Shown: positions 34,413 to 45,800, numbered from the stretch's first letter. The stretch is DNA of 64,000 bases from Lutjanus erythropterus (GCA_020091685.1 CM034605.1:7859019-7923018); one strand, 5' to 3'. Numbers and translations: made by a program. The notes: generated by a model not told the origin, from the letters alone.

Positions 34413-36177
34413 GAAATTGCTGTGGCAAGCAACAAGATAACAGAGATTAGGCTTACATAAGATTACTTAGAGAATTCGAAAGCGTATGTTTCGACTTTTG
34501 ATCTGATTGAGCAGTTAGACTGTTGTGTCTAAGAGATTTGTATAACTCTTAGCTGTAGCATAATGCTCTACGTGTTCATGTGTTTCAGCAGTGTTATCTA
34601 TGCATGCATTTTTAATATGATTGTCTCTTGAATCTCCAATCTATGATTTCAGTTTTATTCCTTCTATTGTAAATGTTATGGATGTAGGTGTGATGACTAC
34701 ATAATTTTACTAGTATAATACATGCTTGTCTTGAGTTAAGTGGCTGTAAAACGGTGGGGAAATAAGTTTAATTTCCTATAAATTCTTTACAATAAAAGTC
34801 CCTTCCAAAAGTACTGAGAGCTGAACACACAGACTTTTTAAAAACACCTTTCTTTCTGCTCTCCTGCACACACATGAACCGAGTCTTACAACCTATGCTT
34901 GCTTGAGGGGGAAAAGCGAGTCGTCATGGGTTGGTTGCGCAGGACGAGATGGTGCCAATGGCCAACGGAAAAGCCCTGTGATATGATTTGATTCAGCAAA
35001 ACATTTTGTATTTTTAATACTTAAAGTGTGATTGAATTAAATCAATTATTTCATAGAACACTGAATCAGAAATACTGCAGCTAATTATGCCCTTTGCCAC
35101 ACCAACTGTAGTAAACATTGTCTGCTGGATAACTTTTTTGCCATTTCACTAAAATATTTGCAAGCAGTTTCCATAAAATTGTAATGTGCACATGTCCCTT
35201 TAAATAAAACCAGGAGCATTAGCTGCTAGTAATAGCGTTACTTGCCTTGTGTCGACTGCTGCTGATAACTTTATTATCAGCATTCATGTCACCCACTTAA
35301 ATCTTGGTTAAGGTGTAAAATGTAGTCGGTCATTTCTTTCAGTGTGGGAACGTTGTGATGACTTGGAACAGGTGTGTGATTGTGGGAACACAGCAAGCCT
35401 GCAGAAGAGGGGCAAGTTGTGCGTGTACACACATACGATTTTCATGCAGAATCTGGGTTGGATTTGTGGTTTTATATCACTGTAACATAATCTTTGTATT
35501 GGTTTTCTGATACTCTGATAGAACTGATAGTACAGTTCTATTTGATTGTACTTCCAATGTTTTACATCTTGAAACAACAGACTGTTGGTGAGGAAGTTGT
35601 GTAGGATGGTTTAATCATCACTTTCTGTTCATTTCTGGGCACAAAAGCATTAGAGTCTTCCTCTGGCTGAAAGAGGTGACTTCCTGTTGGCTGCCTGCAA
35701 ACATGAACAGCATGACAATAATTTGCTTATACAGCTTTGACAGACTTACAGTCAAATTCTGATCGTTATATTGGGATGTTTGTGACTCAGAGAAACATAT
35801 TCATTCTACAGTTATGGCTTTTGTAATGATTGTTGTGACTCCCCTCCCACTGTCTTGGAGGTTGTCCTGGCCAACCCCAGCGGGCAGTTGGCTTACACTG
35901 GATGGTGGTCCGCTGCTGAAGTTCACCTGGGCCCTTGAACAATAAAAGCTGGCCCCTTTGCTCACTGTCTCTCCCTTCCTAATGACTGCAAGTGAAAAAT
36001 GAAATATGAACCCATGGGGGTTTTAGTGGAGGAGGCAAATAAACAAATTGTTAAGCTACAACAAAAAAAAAAAATAGTCAAGAACAATAGATAAAATGAA
36101 GGTCGTAAGATATGAGGAAAAAAACGAAAGAAAGATTATAATGAAATTATAATAAAACTTCTTCAATTATCTTCAGT
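34413..36177. other. Unique non-coding sequence
   Basis: No gene recognised. Around 35830-35970 the sequence CTTGGAGGTTGTCCTGGCCA and a following AATAAAAGCTGGCCCC resemble a decayed transcript end or repeat tail, but I cannot assign it. Frames up to 89 codons have no recognisable content. Confidence 0.35.
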
Positions 36178-36210
36178 AAATAAATAAATAAATAACAATA
36201 ATAATAATAA
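36178..36210. repeat. (TAAA)n/(AAT)n microsatellite
   Basis: TAAATAAATAAATAA followed by AATAATAATAATAA, immediately upstream of the open frame at 36211. Confidence 0.9.
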
Positions 36211-36381
36211 ATCCATTGTGCAGGGGGTGCAAGCTCTGTGGCACAAGTGCTCAGGCGGGACACTCGAGCCATCGCTATGCGCACCAGGCAGCTGGTCAGT
36301 GCTGTATCTGGTTTGACAACGGCCATAAATGCCCTGGCAACACGGATCAAGGAATCAAAGATGGCACACAGGCAGTGGTGA
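36211..36381 (+). pseudogene. Short protein relic, possibly transposon ORF tail
   Basis: Between a stop at 36208-36210 and TGA at 36379-36381 the plus strand reads 56 sense codons beginning IHCAGGASSVAQVLRRDTRA, continuing with a heptad-like Leu/Val/Ile pattern (QLVSAVSGLTTAINALATRI) and ending ESKMAHRQW. It looks like the C-terminal coiled-coil tail of a larger protein such as the MYB/SANT-like second ORF of Harbinger elements. GCTGCAATAAATTTATGTTT near 36607 could be its old polyadenylation region. The family is a guess; the amphipathic pattern is what the sequence shows. Confidence 0.35.
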
Positions 36382-36526
36382 GGTCTGGGGGGACTGAGAG
36401 GGAGGAAAGGTGCGCACGGGGGAGAGGAATGCGCTGATGTAAAGGAGCGCAATGGAGGAGTGGAACATGATAGGGGAGAGGAATGTGGGGTGGCAACAAA
36501 AAAAAAACAACTAGAATGTAATGTTT

Positions 36527-36538
36527 GGGGGGGGGGGG
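36527..36538. repeat. G12 tract
   Basis: Twelve consecutive G after an A-rich run at 36498-36507. Confidence 0.9.
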
Positions 36539-37479
36539 ATAGAGAGACATAATATCAGTGTTAATTTTCTTTAGGCCACAGTGGCTGTGGATGTTCTGTT
36601 GGTAAGCTGCAATAAATTTATGTTTAATCATAGTGTTTCTCTGCGTTAAGGATTGTTGAATGAAAATATAAATGCATACCCCAAACACCTCAAGAGAAAT
36701 GACTTTAAATCAGATTGTCTCCTCCTAGCTACAATAACAGCAGCCATCTGTGCACACCGCTGGGCCGATTAGCACCTTCCTTTCAAACATATTAAATACA
36801 AGCGCAGTCATAGTCACCGCAAATTATTTTCAGCCCTGGTAAATTGCAGTGCGTGTGCTAAATTAACCTATTTGCATGTTTCCTCCCAGTATTATACACC
36901 TCAGGGTGGCAATGTCAAATGTTGCATGTTCATTAAAGCAAATGTACTAAATGTACGTGCTGTCTTGCACATTTGACAGACACAATAGTAGATCAGTTTC
37001 CACATTTGTTTGTGGATGATTTGAAATTTAAACATGTTTTTACACACAGACACATTTACTAAATCAGGCCCTTACAGTGTAGGGCATGTCTTGTATGTGG
37101 CCTGACCTTCAATTTCAGCTGGCTGTAATGACAGCAATATCAATAGTAAAACTGCCATTCATTCAAAAATACTAATCTTGTGAAAAAGCCGATAAAATAA
37201 AAAGTTACACCAGTGATAAAACTGGTCATCAAAATTAAAATGATAAAAAAGGAGATGACAAGTGATTTACAGCAAAAGATAAAAATAGTGCTGTGTAAAT
37301 ATTAATCCGTTATCAGGTATCATCCTATCAACCCATCTGATCTGAACCACAGCCTCATTATAAAACCCAGACAGCCCAGCCCCTCCTTCGTCTCATCCCT
37401 GCTGTTCTCTTTAATTTTTTTTACGTGAACGAGGCAGGAAACAATATCAGTATTATGCATGTATCCACCTTTCTGGTGA
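36539..37479. other. Unique non-coding sequence
   Basis: No gene or recognised repeat. CCACAGTGGCTGTGG (about 36575) is a short palindrome. Confidence 0.4.
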
Positions 37480-37760
37480 AGGGGGAATGAATTTTTTCAA
37501 TGGGCTCATAAATCCCCGCTCTACCTGGTCGAGCACCGTTAGGATGCGCGGTGGTTGGCTGGCCGGCTCTCTTGGCCGAGACTATAGATCTGGATTGACA
37601 GCTGCTCCATCCTGTCTGCCACTGTTAATCATTGAAGGATTTGGGCTGCCGACGAGCAGCTCTGCCAAGCGACCTTGAGCCCTGCTGAGGCCGAAGGACT
37701 CCAACTAAAAGCCTGCTCCCCTGTTGCAGCAAGCAAGAGGCACTTAAGCCAGGTGGCCCA
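37480..37760. promoter_or_regulatory. Candidate conserved non-coding element
   Basis: High-GC block in AT-rich DNA. TCTGGATTGACAGCTGCTCC joins a TALE-type TTGACAG site to an E-box CAGCTG. CCACTGTTAATCATTGAAGG contains a TTAATCATT homeodomain-type core. Frames of 63-75 codons lie on opposite strands and share no recognisable content. Confidence 0.35.
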
Positions 37761-38515
37761 ATTGCCCCATAAGAGAGATTGATAGACAGATAAATGTGTC
37801 ACAATGTTGTGTATTCCCTTTAAAATTCTTGACATGCTTTGAATATGCATGTCCACTTGTCTGCCAGGGGTCTTACTCTGTGTGGATAATTTGTCCAGTT
37901 ATGTAACTTCAGTGTGCCATCATTCACCGTGCAATCCTGTTTTATGAACCCACCACTTTCAAACAATATGTTTCCTAAAGATATGGGTGAAAATCAACGC
38001 TCTGTTTGCACTCTGTCACACACAGAGATGGGCACAAATACATTTAAAAAGTGTTGAACAAATACCTGCTCATCAAATGTATTTGAATAAAAAACAGTTT
38101 CTCCCCTTGCCTATGGCCGCGAGTTCCTGCTCGGCCCATAGACTTTACATTGTGATGACATCTTAGCTGTATTAATTGCTTTTTCTGGCTTGAGGAAAGG
38201 ACTACACATTTAAAAAAAACTCCATGGATCAAAAGTGCATATTAGAAAGAATCATAATTGACCTTGTTTACAGGGAGGGAATGTTTTCTGGGAATTCTTC
38301 ACTGCATTACCGAGAGTAGCCACTGGGAAGAATAGAGGGCAGGTGCCAAATCTAGTTCTATTATTTCTATGGCCTAAACTAACCAAACTGTGGCCATTTC
38401 AAAATATTACCCACATGTTTAACGTCATGTGACTTACCTTCTACTCGCTGGTACTCACCAATGGTCATATGTGGTGTTTTGAGAGTCACTGGAATTCAGC
38501 CTGCTCTTTCATTAT

Positions 38516-38518
<3 letters not shown>

Positions 38519-38557
<39 letters not shown>

Positions 38558-38990
38558 TGTGCGTGTGTGATCGACAGACCTGAAGCTTGTTCACAGCCAA
38601 TCTCAGGTACTGCTGAACCGATTAGCCTTTTTTGTGCACATTCATGACTGTATGCTGACCCTTGTGATTCAGAATTTTTCAAAAACCTTGAAAAACCTTT
38701 TTATGGCTTCATGCCAGAGACGGCCAGGTCACCCCATTCTTATGAACAAGATTTCTCAAGAACGCCCTCAGGGAATTTCTTCAAACTTGATAGAAGCGTC
38801 CACTTGGCCACAAGGATGGAGTGATTAGATTTTGGTGGTCAAAGGTCAAGGTCACAGTGACCTCGCTAAAACAAATTCAACAATTCATTCACTAATTTGG
38901 ACAAAATTACACACAGATATCTAACACAATAAAATGATGAGGTGATGACATTTAATATCCCAAAAGTCAACTTCACTGTGACATAATAAT
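38519..38990 (+). repeat. (TG)n-headed dispersed repeat, copy C
   Basis: A TG tract of about 50 bases is followed by GTGTGATCGACAGACCTGAA, CACAGCCAATCTCAGGTACT, GCTGAACCGATTAGCC and TTCATGACTGTATGCTGACC, as in copies A and B, and then by a segment with a hormone-response palindrome at 38849-38863. The most complete of the three copies. Confidence 0.8.
38843..38863. promoter_or_regulatory. Perfect ERE palindrome with adjacent half-site
   Basis: AGGTCACAGTGACCT at 38849-38863 is an exact match to the 15-bp oestrogen response element consensus AGGTCAnnnTGACCT. It is preceded without spacer by a third AGGTCA (38843-38848), giving a DR0 plus IR3 arrangement. It lies inside the (TG)n-headed repeat. 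Binding in vivo is not shown; the sequence match is exact. Confidence 0.7.
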
Positions 38991-39689
38991 GTTCAACTCT
39001 CTGTCAGTCCTCTGTACTCCTCTGTAAAAATAGTCTCTAAGTCAAAACAGCATGTTTCTCATTGGAATTTATTAACTGGAATCATGTTGATATAGTGAAA
39101 ACTTCTTTCCCCCCACAGAAACACACTTAATACCTTTTATTAAATCCCTTCAAACACACAGGTCGTGACTTCCATATTACATTCCCTCAAAGTCTTCACT
39201 ACATACATCGTATAAGTCTGGACAGGCATGGATGTAAACTGCATTTTGGTTGGCAGCGTCATACAACTGCGAGGCATTAATTCTATTTTTTGACTGATCT
39301 GACTGGCAGTTGTGGTGGTATTGCAGTAAGTGCTTCATCGTCTGTTGCCTGACAGGGATCTGCACTCTGTTGAGGGCATTCTTCTCGTTATATAGATATG
39401 GGGACTTATTGGTAATACATTTGCTTGCTAATACATTTAATTAGAATACTGGCCATCCCTGGTCACACATTATTGTTGAGTGATGCAGCACAACCAAAGA
39501 GAAAGACAGACATTCAGAAAGAAAATAAAAGAGACAATCGTTGTGGTAATGATGTTGTCCTTCATGTTTAGAAGGAGCTCTTGATGTGAGGTTAGTTTTA
39601 CAGTTTATCCACAGTGACACGGTCGATAATGTCACAGATAAAGCTGGAATATGATGGTGAACATACAATAGTAGACCGAGGTAGGAAAA
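38991..39689. other. Unique non-coding sequence
   Basis: No gene or recognised transposon. Confidence 0.4.
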
Positions 39690-40298
39690 AAAGATGTCAT
39701 GCAAGAGAGGAATGGCACTGAGAGAGTGGAAGAGTCTGCTTGGTGCCATGCAAAAAAAAAAAGAAAAGCCTCTCACTACCTCTTGCTCTGCTCCTCTCCT
39801 CTGTCTCTCGCTCATTCTCTCCATAACTCTCCATCTGTTCGGCTAAACGCTTAGTCCAGGATCCAAACTCCAGTCCCGGGTTTTCGCTGCAGCCATGCTG
39901 TTGGAACCAGCAGCAGCAAATGCCTGTTTTGCCTGCCTCTCCTCTCTCCTCTCTCCTCTCCCTCTCTTGCTGCGCGCTACTCTGCTCTGCTGCAGTGGAT
40001 GGTCCTCACGGTGCGCTCGCAACTCGTCTAAGTGGAGGAGACCTGAGCATCTCCCTGTCATTTTCCCACCCTTCTGTCGTTTCTAGCCTTCGTTCTTTTG
40101 CTGACCCCTTACCTATCGTCAGAGGGTCTGGATAAATGTGAGGGAAAAGTCATAGGATAGAAGAGAGAGAAGGGAAGAGCTCAGGAAGTCTTTAATCCAA
40201 CATCTCTTTGCACATATGACTGTGTTATGTTCTGCTGTCTCCGGGTGACAGAGAGGCTTATGATCTCAGATACCTCCTGCTTTTAGACTCTGTGCCAG
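39690..40298 (+). promoter_or_regulatory. Possible promoter and first (non-coding) exon
   Basis: An A10 run is followed by CTCT-rich DNA (39770-39830), a GC-richer region with several CpG (39860-40060), more CT-rich sequence and finally GACTCTGTGCCAG|GTAAGT, a perfect splice-donor consensus with the exon end at 40298. An ATG at 39895 in fair context opens only 63 codons. I see no TATA box. The arrangement suits a CpG-poor vertebrate promoter with a 5' untranslated exon, but a chance donor is also possible. Confidence 0.3.
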
Positions 40299-41499
40299 GT
40301 AAGTTCTTCCTCTGGCTTGTGTTTTTATTGTGATGTAGTGGGTGACAGAGGAGCGCCTTTTTTGCTTGCTTCTCCCTGGAGGGGGGGAGGGGGTTGACAT
40401 GTTCTAATGAGGAGATGATATTTTGGCAGAAGTTGTGTGCAAACAGGTCCAATGTGTGTATGGTTAACATATGGCATGCAGTAATGTGTGTGTCTGTGTG
40501 CAAATCTGTGTGCCTTTTAACAGACCACTCGGGCTCTCTGAGCTTCCATCATATTTGCCAAAGAGCTCTGCAATAAATTCTGATCCACTGCAGCAACTTG
40601 AAGCCCTTTTTAAATATTGAGGCAGGATTAGATGTGTTTACACTCTTGTACTGTACATGATTTGCGTGTTTCACACACTGTCATGCATAATCTGATCTAT
40701 ATTAGCTGTCTGGGAGGGGTGGCAGCTTCTATTAATGTGTATTTGGGTTCCTCTGAGTGTGCTGGGGAATAAAAAAAAGTGCAGCATTATTGTTTTCCTG
40801 TTTTCTGAGGGGAACCCTGCAGACGTACTGTAAGTGGAGTGCAGTGCAGCACAGATGATAACAAGGAGATTCTATGACAGCATTGTTGAGGGAGCACACT
40901 ACACCGTGCGTGTATGAGCGCATACATGTGAGTGTGTGGGCGGCTGTATGCGTCTAATGTAAACTCTCATGGATGGGGTTAGCTCTGAGTGGGCAGCTTG
41001 CACGTAGTTTTGTGTTTGTGAATGGAAAGTGTTTAGTCGGTGTTCAAGGAGAAAGAGTGTGTGTATGCATGTTTCCTCTGCTATGCATGTGTGTGTTTGC
41101 CTTTCAACACTGTCAAATGTCTCTCATCCCTCAACTGCACACACACTACCCTTCTGGGAAATACTCCTCTACAGTACGGTGCTGTCTCTTCATCAGGTAT
41201 TGGGTGGCATTCTGTACTGTGGGTGGTGACTTGGTGACGATTTACAACCTGGGTTCCCGGGTTCTCGCCCCCGGTGTAAATCAGCCTGATTGGTGAAGCA
41301 CAGAGCCACTGCAGCCAGTTAGAGGAGATGCTTTGGATGTTCATGTCCAGTGCTGCACTGCAGACAGACTCTCCTCTCCACCAAAGCAGCTAACAGACAG
41401 AGAGTTACTCAGCCACAGACAGCGTAGGCTTGGTTAGAGAGGCTCTTCATTTATCTGCCTATGGTATTTGAACAGATGCTTATAATCTAAAGTAACTTC
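40299..41499. other. Unique non-coding sequence
   Basis: No gene recognised. Four overlapping frames near 40973-41344 lie on both strands without recognisable domains. CACGGTGCGC- and GTGTGTGT-type words give mild low complexity. Confidence 0.35.
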
Positions 41500-41770
41500 C
41501 AGCAGTGTGTGTGCAGTGCTTTTGCAGGTGCAGGTGGATTTCTCCGATGGGGATTAAAGCCTGTGTCTGGCTTTATTATTGCCGTGCTTGAACAACTGTG
41601 TCATCAGTGCCACGATGCTGAAGAACCAGGGCTCCAAACACACCAATAATCAACCCCCCAGCGGTTCCTGTGGCTTGTCCGTCCTTCCCAAGTGGTGCTC
41701 ATTAATTAGAATTACAGGCCCTAATTTCAATGGGGCTTCCCCCTACAGTACATGCATCCTGCATTGTGCA
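41500..41770. promoter_or_regulatory. Candidate conserved non-coding element
   Basis: GCTCATTAATTAGAATTACA followed by GGCCCTAATTTCAATGGGG (41699-41736) concentrates three AATTA/TAATT homeodomain cores in under 40 bases. Upstream, CACACCAATAATCAACCCC adds another. GC-balanced and repeat-free; a Tc1-type element is inserted just downstream at 41797. Confidence 0.4.
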
Positions 41771-41796
41771 TCATACTACTGTAGGCTCTATGTATA

Positions 41797-42835
41797 CTAC
41801 ACAAAAATATAAATGCAATACTTTTTGTTTTGCTCCCATTTTTCATGCATTTAAGTAAATAATCTAAGAGAGCACTTGTCTGTGCACAGAAAATGTTTAT
41901 TTCCATCTAATTTGGAGTACAGATGTGTTCAAATTAATTTTAAGTGAGCAGTTTTAACTTGACAAGAAATTTATTAGGCAACGAATTATGCCTTTTTCAC
42001 ATGAGGCTAAAGATACTTTTTTTTTTCCCAGGAAGGCAAAGTAATTTTCATTTAATTCATTTGTCGATTTATTTAAAAGAGGGTCACTGTATAGGTTTAG
42101 TACAAAGCTATTTTTTGTCTGTTGTCCTTGGGCTTGTATACAGTGAACAAACTGTATAAAAAAATCTAAAAACTTAAGCTCATGTAACACATAAATACAC
42201 CTTTAGGACAGACCAGTATACATTTAGAGAGGCAAAACCAGAACTCAGTGAACGCATGCGTCTTTGCCTTTCAGCCGTATTGACCCGCCCTTCTCTGCCT
42301 TTGATTGACTGGTACTTGTTGCCTTGCTCGGGTTGGTTCGATAGGTCAGTGACCCAATGAGGCTGTGACTCTGCCTCCTTAAAGTTCACCAAATTAGAAC
42401 TTGAACACGACGAATGGACACAAATTTGTGGCCAGTCCTGTTAATTCACGCACATGTGACTTAAGGCATGAAAAAGCATTGGTTAGGAAAAATGCAGACA
42501 AGGGTTGGTCATGATTTTGCCCTACTGGGAAAGAAAATTTGTTATCTGTAGCCTTATGTGAAATAGCCATAGTTTGTGCCTAAGAAATTTCTTTTTCAAC
42601 ATAAAACTTGAACATATTTTAGAGTGGCCTTTTATTGTGACTGGTCCAAGGCACACCTGTGGAACAGACTCTCTATATGCCACACCTGTCAGGTGGATGG
42701 GTTGACTTGGCAAAGAAGAAGTGCTCACTAACATGGATTTTAACAAATTTGTAATTAAAATTTGAAAGAAACACGCCTTTTGTGTATTTCTGAAGAAGTC
42801 TTGATCTTTTACTTCAACTCATGAAAATTGAGAAC
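41797..42835. mobile_element. Tc1/mariner-type fold-back relic
   Basis: After TA (41795-41796) the element starts CTACACAAAAATATAAATGC, then AATACTTTTTGTTTTGCTCC, which I recognise as the end of a Tc1-type family of many fish. The right side carries AGAGTGGCCTTTTATTGTGA, CACACCTGTCAGGTGGATGG and GAAGTGCTCACTAACATGG of the same family and ends near CATGAAAATTGAG, lacking the last about 45 bases. The left and right arms are inverted copies for roughly 200-240 bases (for example 41970-42029 against 42525-42595). The transposase gene has been lost and the central about 490 bases are unrelated. Confidence 0.8.
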
Positions 42836-42849
42836 ATGTACAGCAGCCA

Positions 42850-43130
42850 AAGGGAAGCAATGGCTCAGGTCACAGTGATCGCAATCATCTGCCCTGCTGA
42901 AGTGTCATTGAGCCATAGAAGTGAATCCTCCCCCATCTCCAAGGGTACTATGTCACATAGCCATGAGTAGCCCCAATTAATGCAGGCACTTGTTTTACTG
43001 CCGTCATGTTTGCATGCATGGAAAACACGGTTAATGCATTAGTGAGAAATAATGAAGGGGCTGGAGGCACAGGACCCCTCTAAGTGTCGCAGCTCTGGGT
43101 AAGTGGTGAATTTCAATCCATGTTCCACAG
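42850..43130. promoter_or_regulatory. Candidate conserved non-coding element
   Basis: Repeat-free, with CACAGTGATCGCAATCATCT, GCCCCAATTAATGCAGGCAC and CACGGTTAATGCATTAGTGA containing ATTAA and TAATGCATTA cores. It ends at GGGTAAGTGG. Flanked by transposons on both sides. Confidence 0.35.
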
Positions 43131-43316
43131 TTATTAAACAGAGCTCCTAATGAAGTCAAATGTAAGCTGGGAAGTGCTCATACATTTGCAGCTGGATCTA
43201 TAGTTTGTCTATGAACACCCATGGAGTAAGGAGTGCTAAAACTTTTTGCATAACTAGGCCAAGTTGCAACTACATAGCTACATTTTGAAGGTTGTTGCAT
43301 GGTAATATAGACTGTA

Positions 43317-44285
43317 CTAGAGATGTAATGATACAGAAAACTCACAGTATGATAATACCACAATAAGAAGCCCATGATACAATTACATAATAATAATAAC
43401 AAAAATAATCATTTTTGTTCATATAAATTTATTTCTTTTTAAAACTCAAAGTGTTTCTGCTTTCCTTCTTTAATTAAATAAAATTAATGTAGCCAAAAAT
43501 TTGAGATGCATGGATCCACCTTTTCTCAGTTTTGATCTGATTCCAATATCTGAATTTGGATACTTTTCAGTAATGATACCATACAGATACCAGCAGTAGT
43601 AAGATTACATGAGGCTGAAACTTCACTTCTGTTTAGTGGTGAAAAGTTCTGTATTAGTTGATGTTGATGGAAAGTTTGTGTAGTTTGTGTAATGTATCTT
43701 GTTTAATGGTGTCTTCACACATTGTGGGGGACTGTAGGATTGTGGCTTGTGACATTCATATGTGGAGCTGATAGCCTCAGAGATTGACCTCATTTGCATA
43801 ATTTCCTGGGAGTTTAAGTTTGTTATTTTATATTCCAAAATGCAAATATTACTTTTTGTTAGTTTTTGTAATGTATTTGTCATGTTTGTTCAGAACGTGG
43901 TGGTTTATGGTGGTTTATGTTAGTAATTGTCTTTTTTGGTCGGGTTACACCATGACTGAGGAAGATAACATGTGGCATTGTGGAAGTTAAATTAACAGGA
44001 GGTCAGTGGCTTTAGTCTGATACACGATGAATGATTCCCTGAGACCAATATTAGATCCGACCAGTCCTGTCTCTACAAAAAATTGGCATGAATTGTATTT
44101 GGCAGTGAATGCTTGAGTTATGTGTATATAGTTGCAAAACAAAAACATGCATCAGTCAGTAGCAGTCCTTTTCTAAAATAAAATGAAAATAATGAAGTAA
44201 AATACTCAATCATATAATATCATAGTAAGTTTTGACATAGTCCAATATGGTACTGAGACAATTTTTTACAATGTTACATCCCCAG
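43317..44285. mobile_element. hAT-like element, non-autonomous
   Basis: Left end CTAGAGATGTAATGATACAG; the right end read in reverse is CTGGGGATGTAACATTGTAA. These are imperfect terminal inverted repeats of the 'GATGTAACGATAC' hAT type. The interior is AT-rich and without a transposase. A target duplication was not found. Internal GATACC words near 43578 suggest that a second hAT fragment may be nested. Confidence 0.55.
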
Positions 44286-45120
44286 TATGCACAGAAACCG
44301 TAAAATCCTTTTTAAGCTGCAGTGCATTTACTTCACTTAGAACTGACTAGTTGTAATCAAGCACTAAACCTGAGCAATCGCGGTAAACAGTATATCTTAA
44401 CCTGGCTGACAATGACAGGGTATAGATTGTCTTGTCAAACACCTGCTCTGATGGGCTTGTCCGTTTCAGAAGCCTAACAGGGAATGAGGACGGAGCAGGA
44501 GTGAGACAGATACAGCTGTTGGCCCGTTGAAAATGACGCTGTCACATTTACTTTCAAGCAAGATGAATGACTCTTGGGTGGCGGCTGGATTTGATTGCAC
44601 AAACAGCTTGCTTACATAATGTGTTTTCCTTAAGTTGATTAATGTGGCCTGTGTGCGAGTCACATTTACTTTCGTTGAGTCGTTGGTACATGTGACCATG
44701 CAACATGTCTGTTCCCTTGCTGTTTAATGCACGCTACCTCCTGAATTAAACAGGTGATTCCCAGAAGCAGCAAACAAAGACTGAGAAATGAACAAATTGG
44801 TATTAACATACACACACCATGGATTTGAGCTTTAAAGAATGCACAGATGGAAGAAGCATTCTGAGAGTTTTTGGCGGCTCACATTGGATATCTGGGATGA
44901 TGGACTCACAGCTTTTGACAGCGACAGTCATGGACGCTCAAACACTGAAGCTCACAAACAATGAAAACAGCCGTCAGCCATAAACAAATCAGAGGGAACA
45001 AGTAGCAGCATCGAAGCTTATCCTCCCCCTGCATCTTGACTTGTCGCCGTGAGACCATGTATGGAATATTGCCATCAGCATATGGCAAAACTAATCTACA
45101 TCATTTCACATGAATTACAT
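44286..45120. promoter_or_regulatory. Unique block with 15-bp direct repeat
   Basis: GTCACATTTACTTTC occurs exactly at 44541-44555 and 44659-44673, 118 bases apart, in GC-balanced repeat-free DNA that also contains AAGTTGATTAATGTGG. Duplicated identical words in such a context suggest paired binding sites. No coding potential is visible. Confidence 0.35.
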
Positions 45121-45387
45121 GTATAATAGGAAAATCTATAATAACCACGACAAGGAACAATTGATTCAATTTGTGCAAGAGGCCTGGACTTACACATGTT
45201 AAAGTGAGTAAAGGAAGGATGGGGTTTGTGAAAAGGTTACAGAGCTGTGAAGGTTTGCAGATAGTTAAGTGGTTTTTGAAGACATGGATGAAGATCTGCA
45301 TCGCTATGGTAACAAATCGTATATGCAGAGCTCAGATTTCACGGTTTGTGTGTGTTGATCTGCACAGCTTAAGGAAACATATTCTCA

Positions 45388-45450
45388 CAGTCCAACAGGG
45401 ACCAGCTACTGGAACGTCAGTGAAAATGGTAAAAGTTACACAGAATTAAT
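45388..45450 (+). repeat. Local direct repeat, partner of 45721-45785
   Basis: CACAGTCCAACAGGGACCAG, then CTACTGGAAC, recurs at 45721 as CACAGTCCAACAGTGACCAG followed by CTACTGGAAC, and both continue with TGAAAATGGTtA-like words. About 330 bases apart, direct orientation. Confidence 0.8.
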
Positions 45451-45671
45451 TCCAGGTCTGTTGTGATGCAGCCTCAAGAACTTTACAGCAAAGGATACGG
45501 TTTGAATTAAATGGAAAATGAGTTGGAAAATGGTTGACAGTTTAATTTGGACAAATTTAGTTTGTCATGGATCATCGTTTCAGCAGACACGGATGAAAGT
45601 TATGGCAGGGTTTTTTGCTTTGTTTTTTTGTTGACCAGGATAATGTTCCACAACTCTGGATGAATGCCAAA
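45448..45671 (+). repeat. 225-bp direct repeat, copy 1
   Basis: It shares with 46935-47163 the words GAGTTGGAAAATGGTTGACA, GTCATGGATCATC.TTTCAG and TAATGTTCCACA.CTCTGGAT. A T-rich tract within both copies differs in length. Spacing is about 1.49 kb. The family is not known to me. Confidence 0.85.
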
Positions 45672-45800
45672 ACTAATCTTATATTTTCATGACCTTAAGT
45701 GAAAAAATGATTTCATATTGTCACAGTCCAACAGTGACCAGCTACTGGAACCGCACTGAAATGTCTTTGAAAAATGGTTACATACATAAAGAGACGCAAA

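Noticed and set aside
39895-40086. ATG with a hydrophobic Leu-rich start, possible signal peptide
   Set aside because: The Leu and Ser run comes from the CTCTCC repeat and the frame stops after 63 codons before the donor at 40298.
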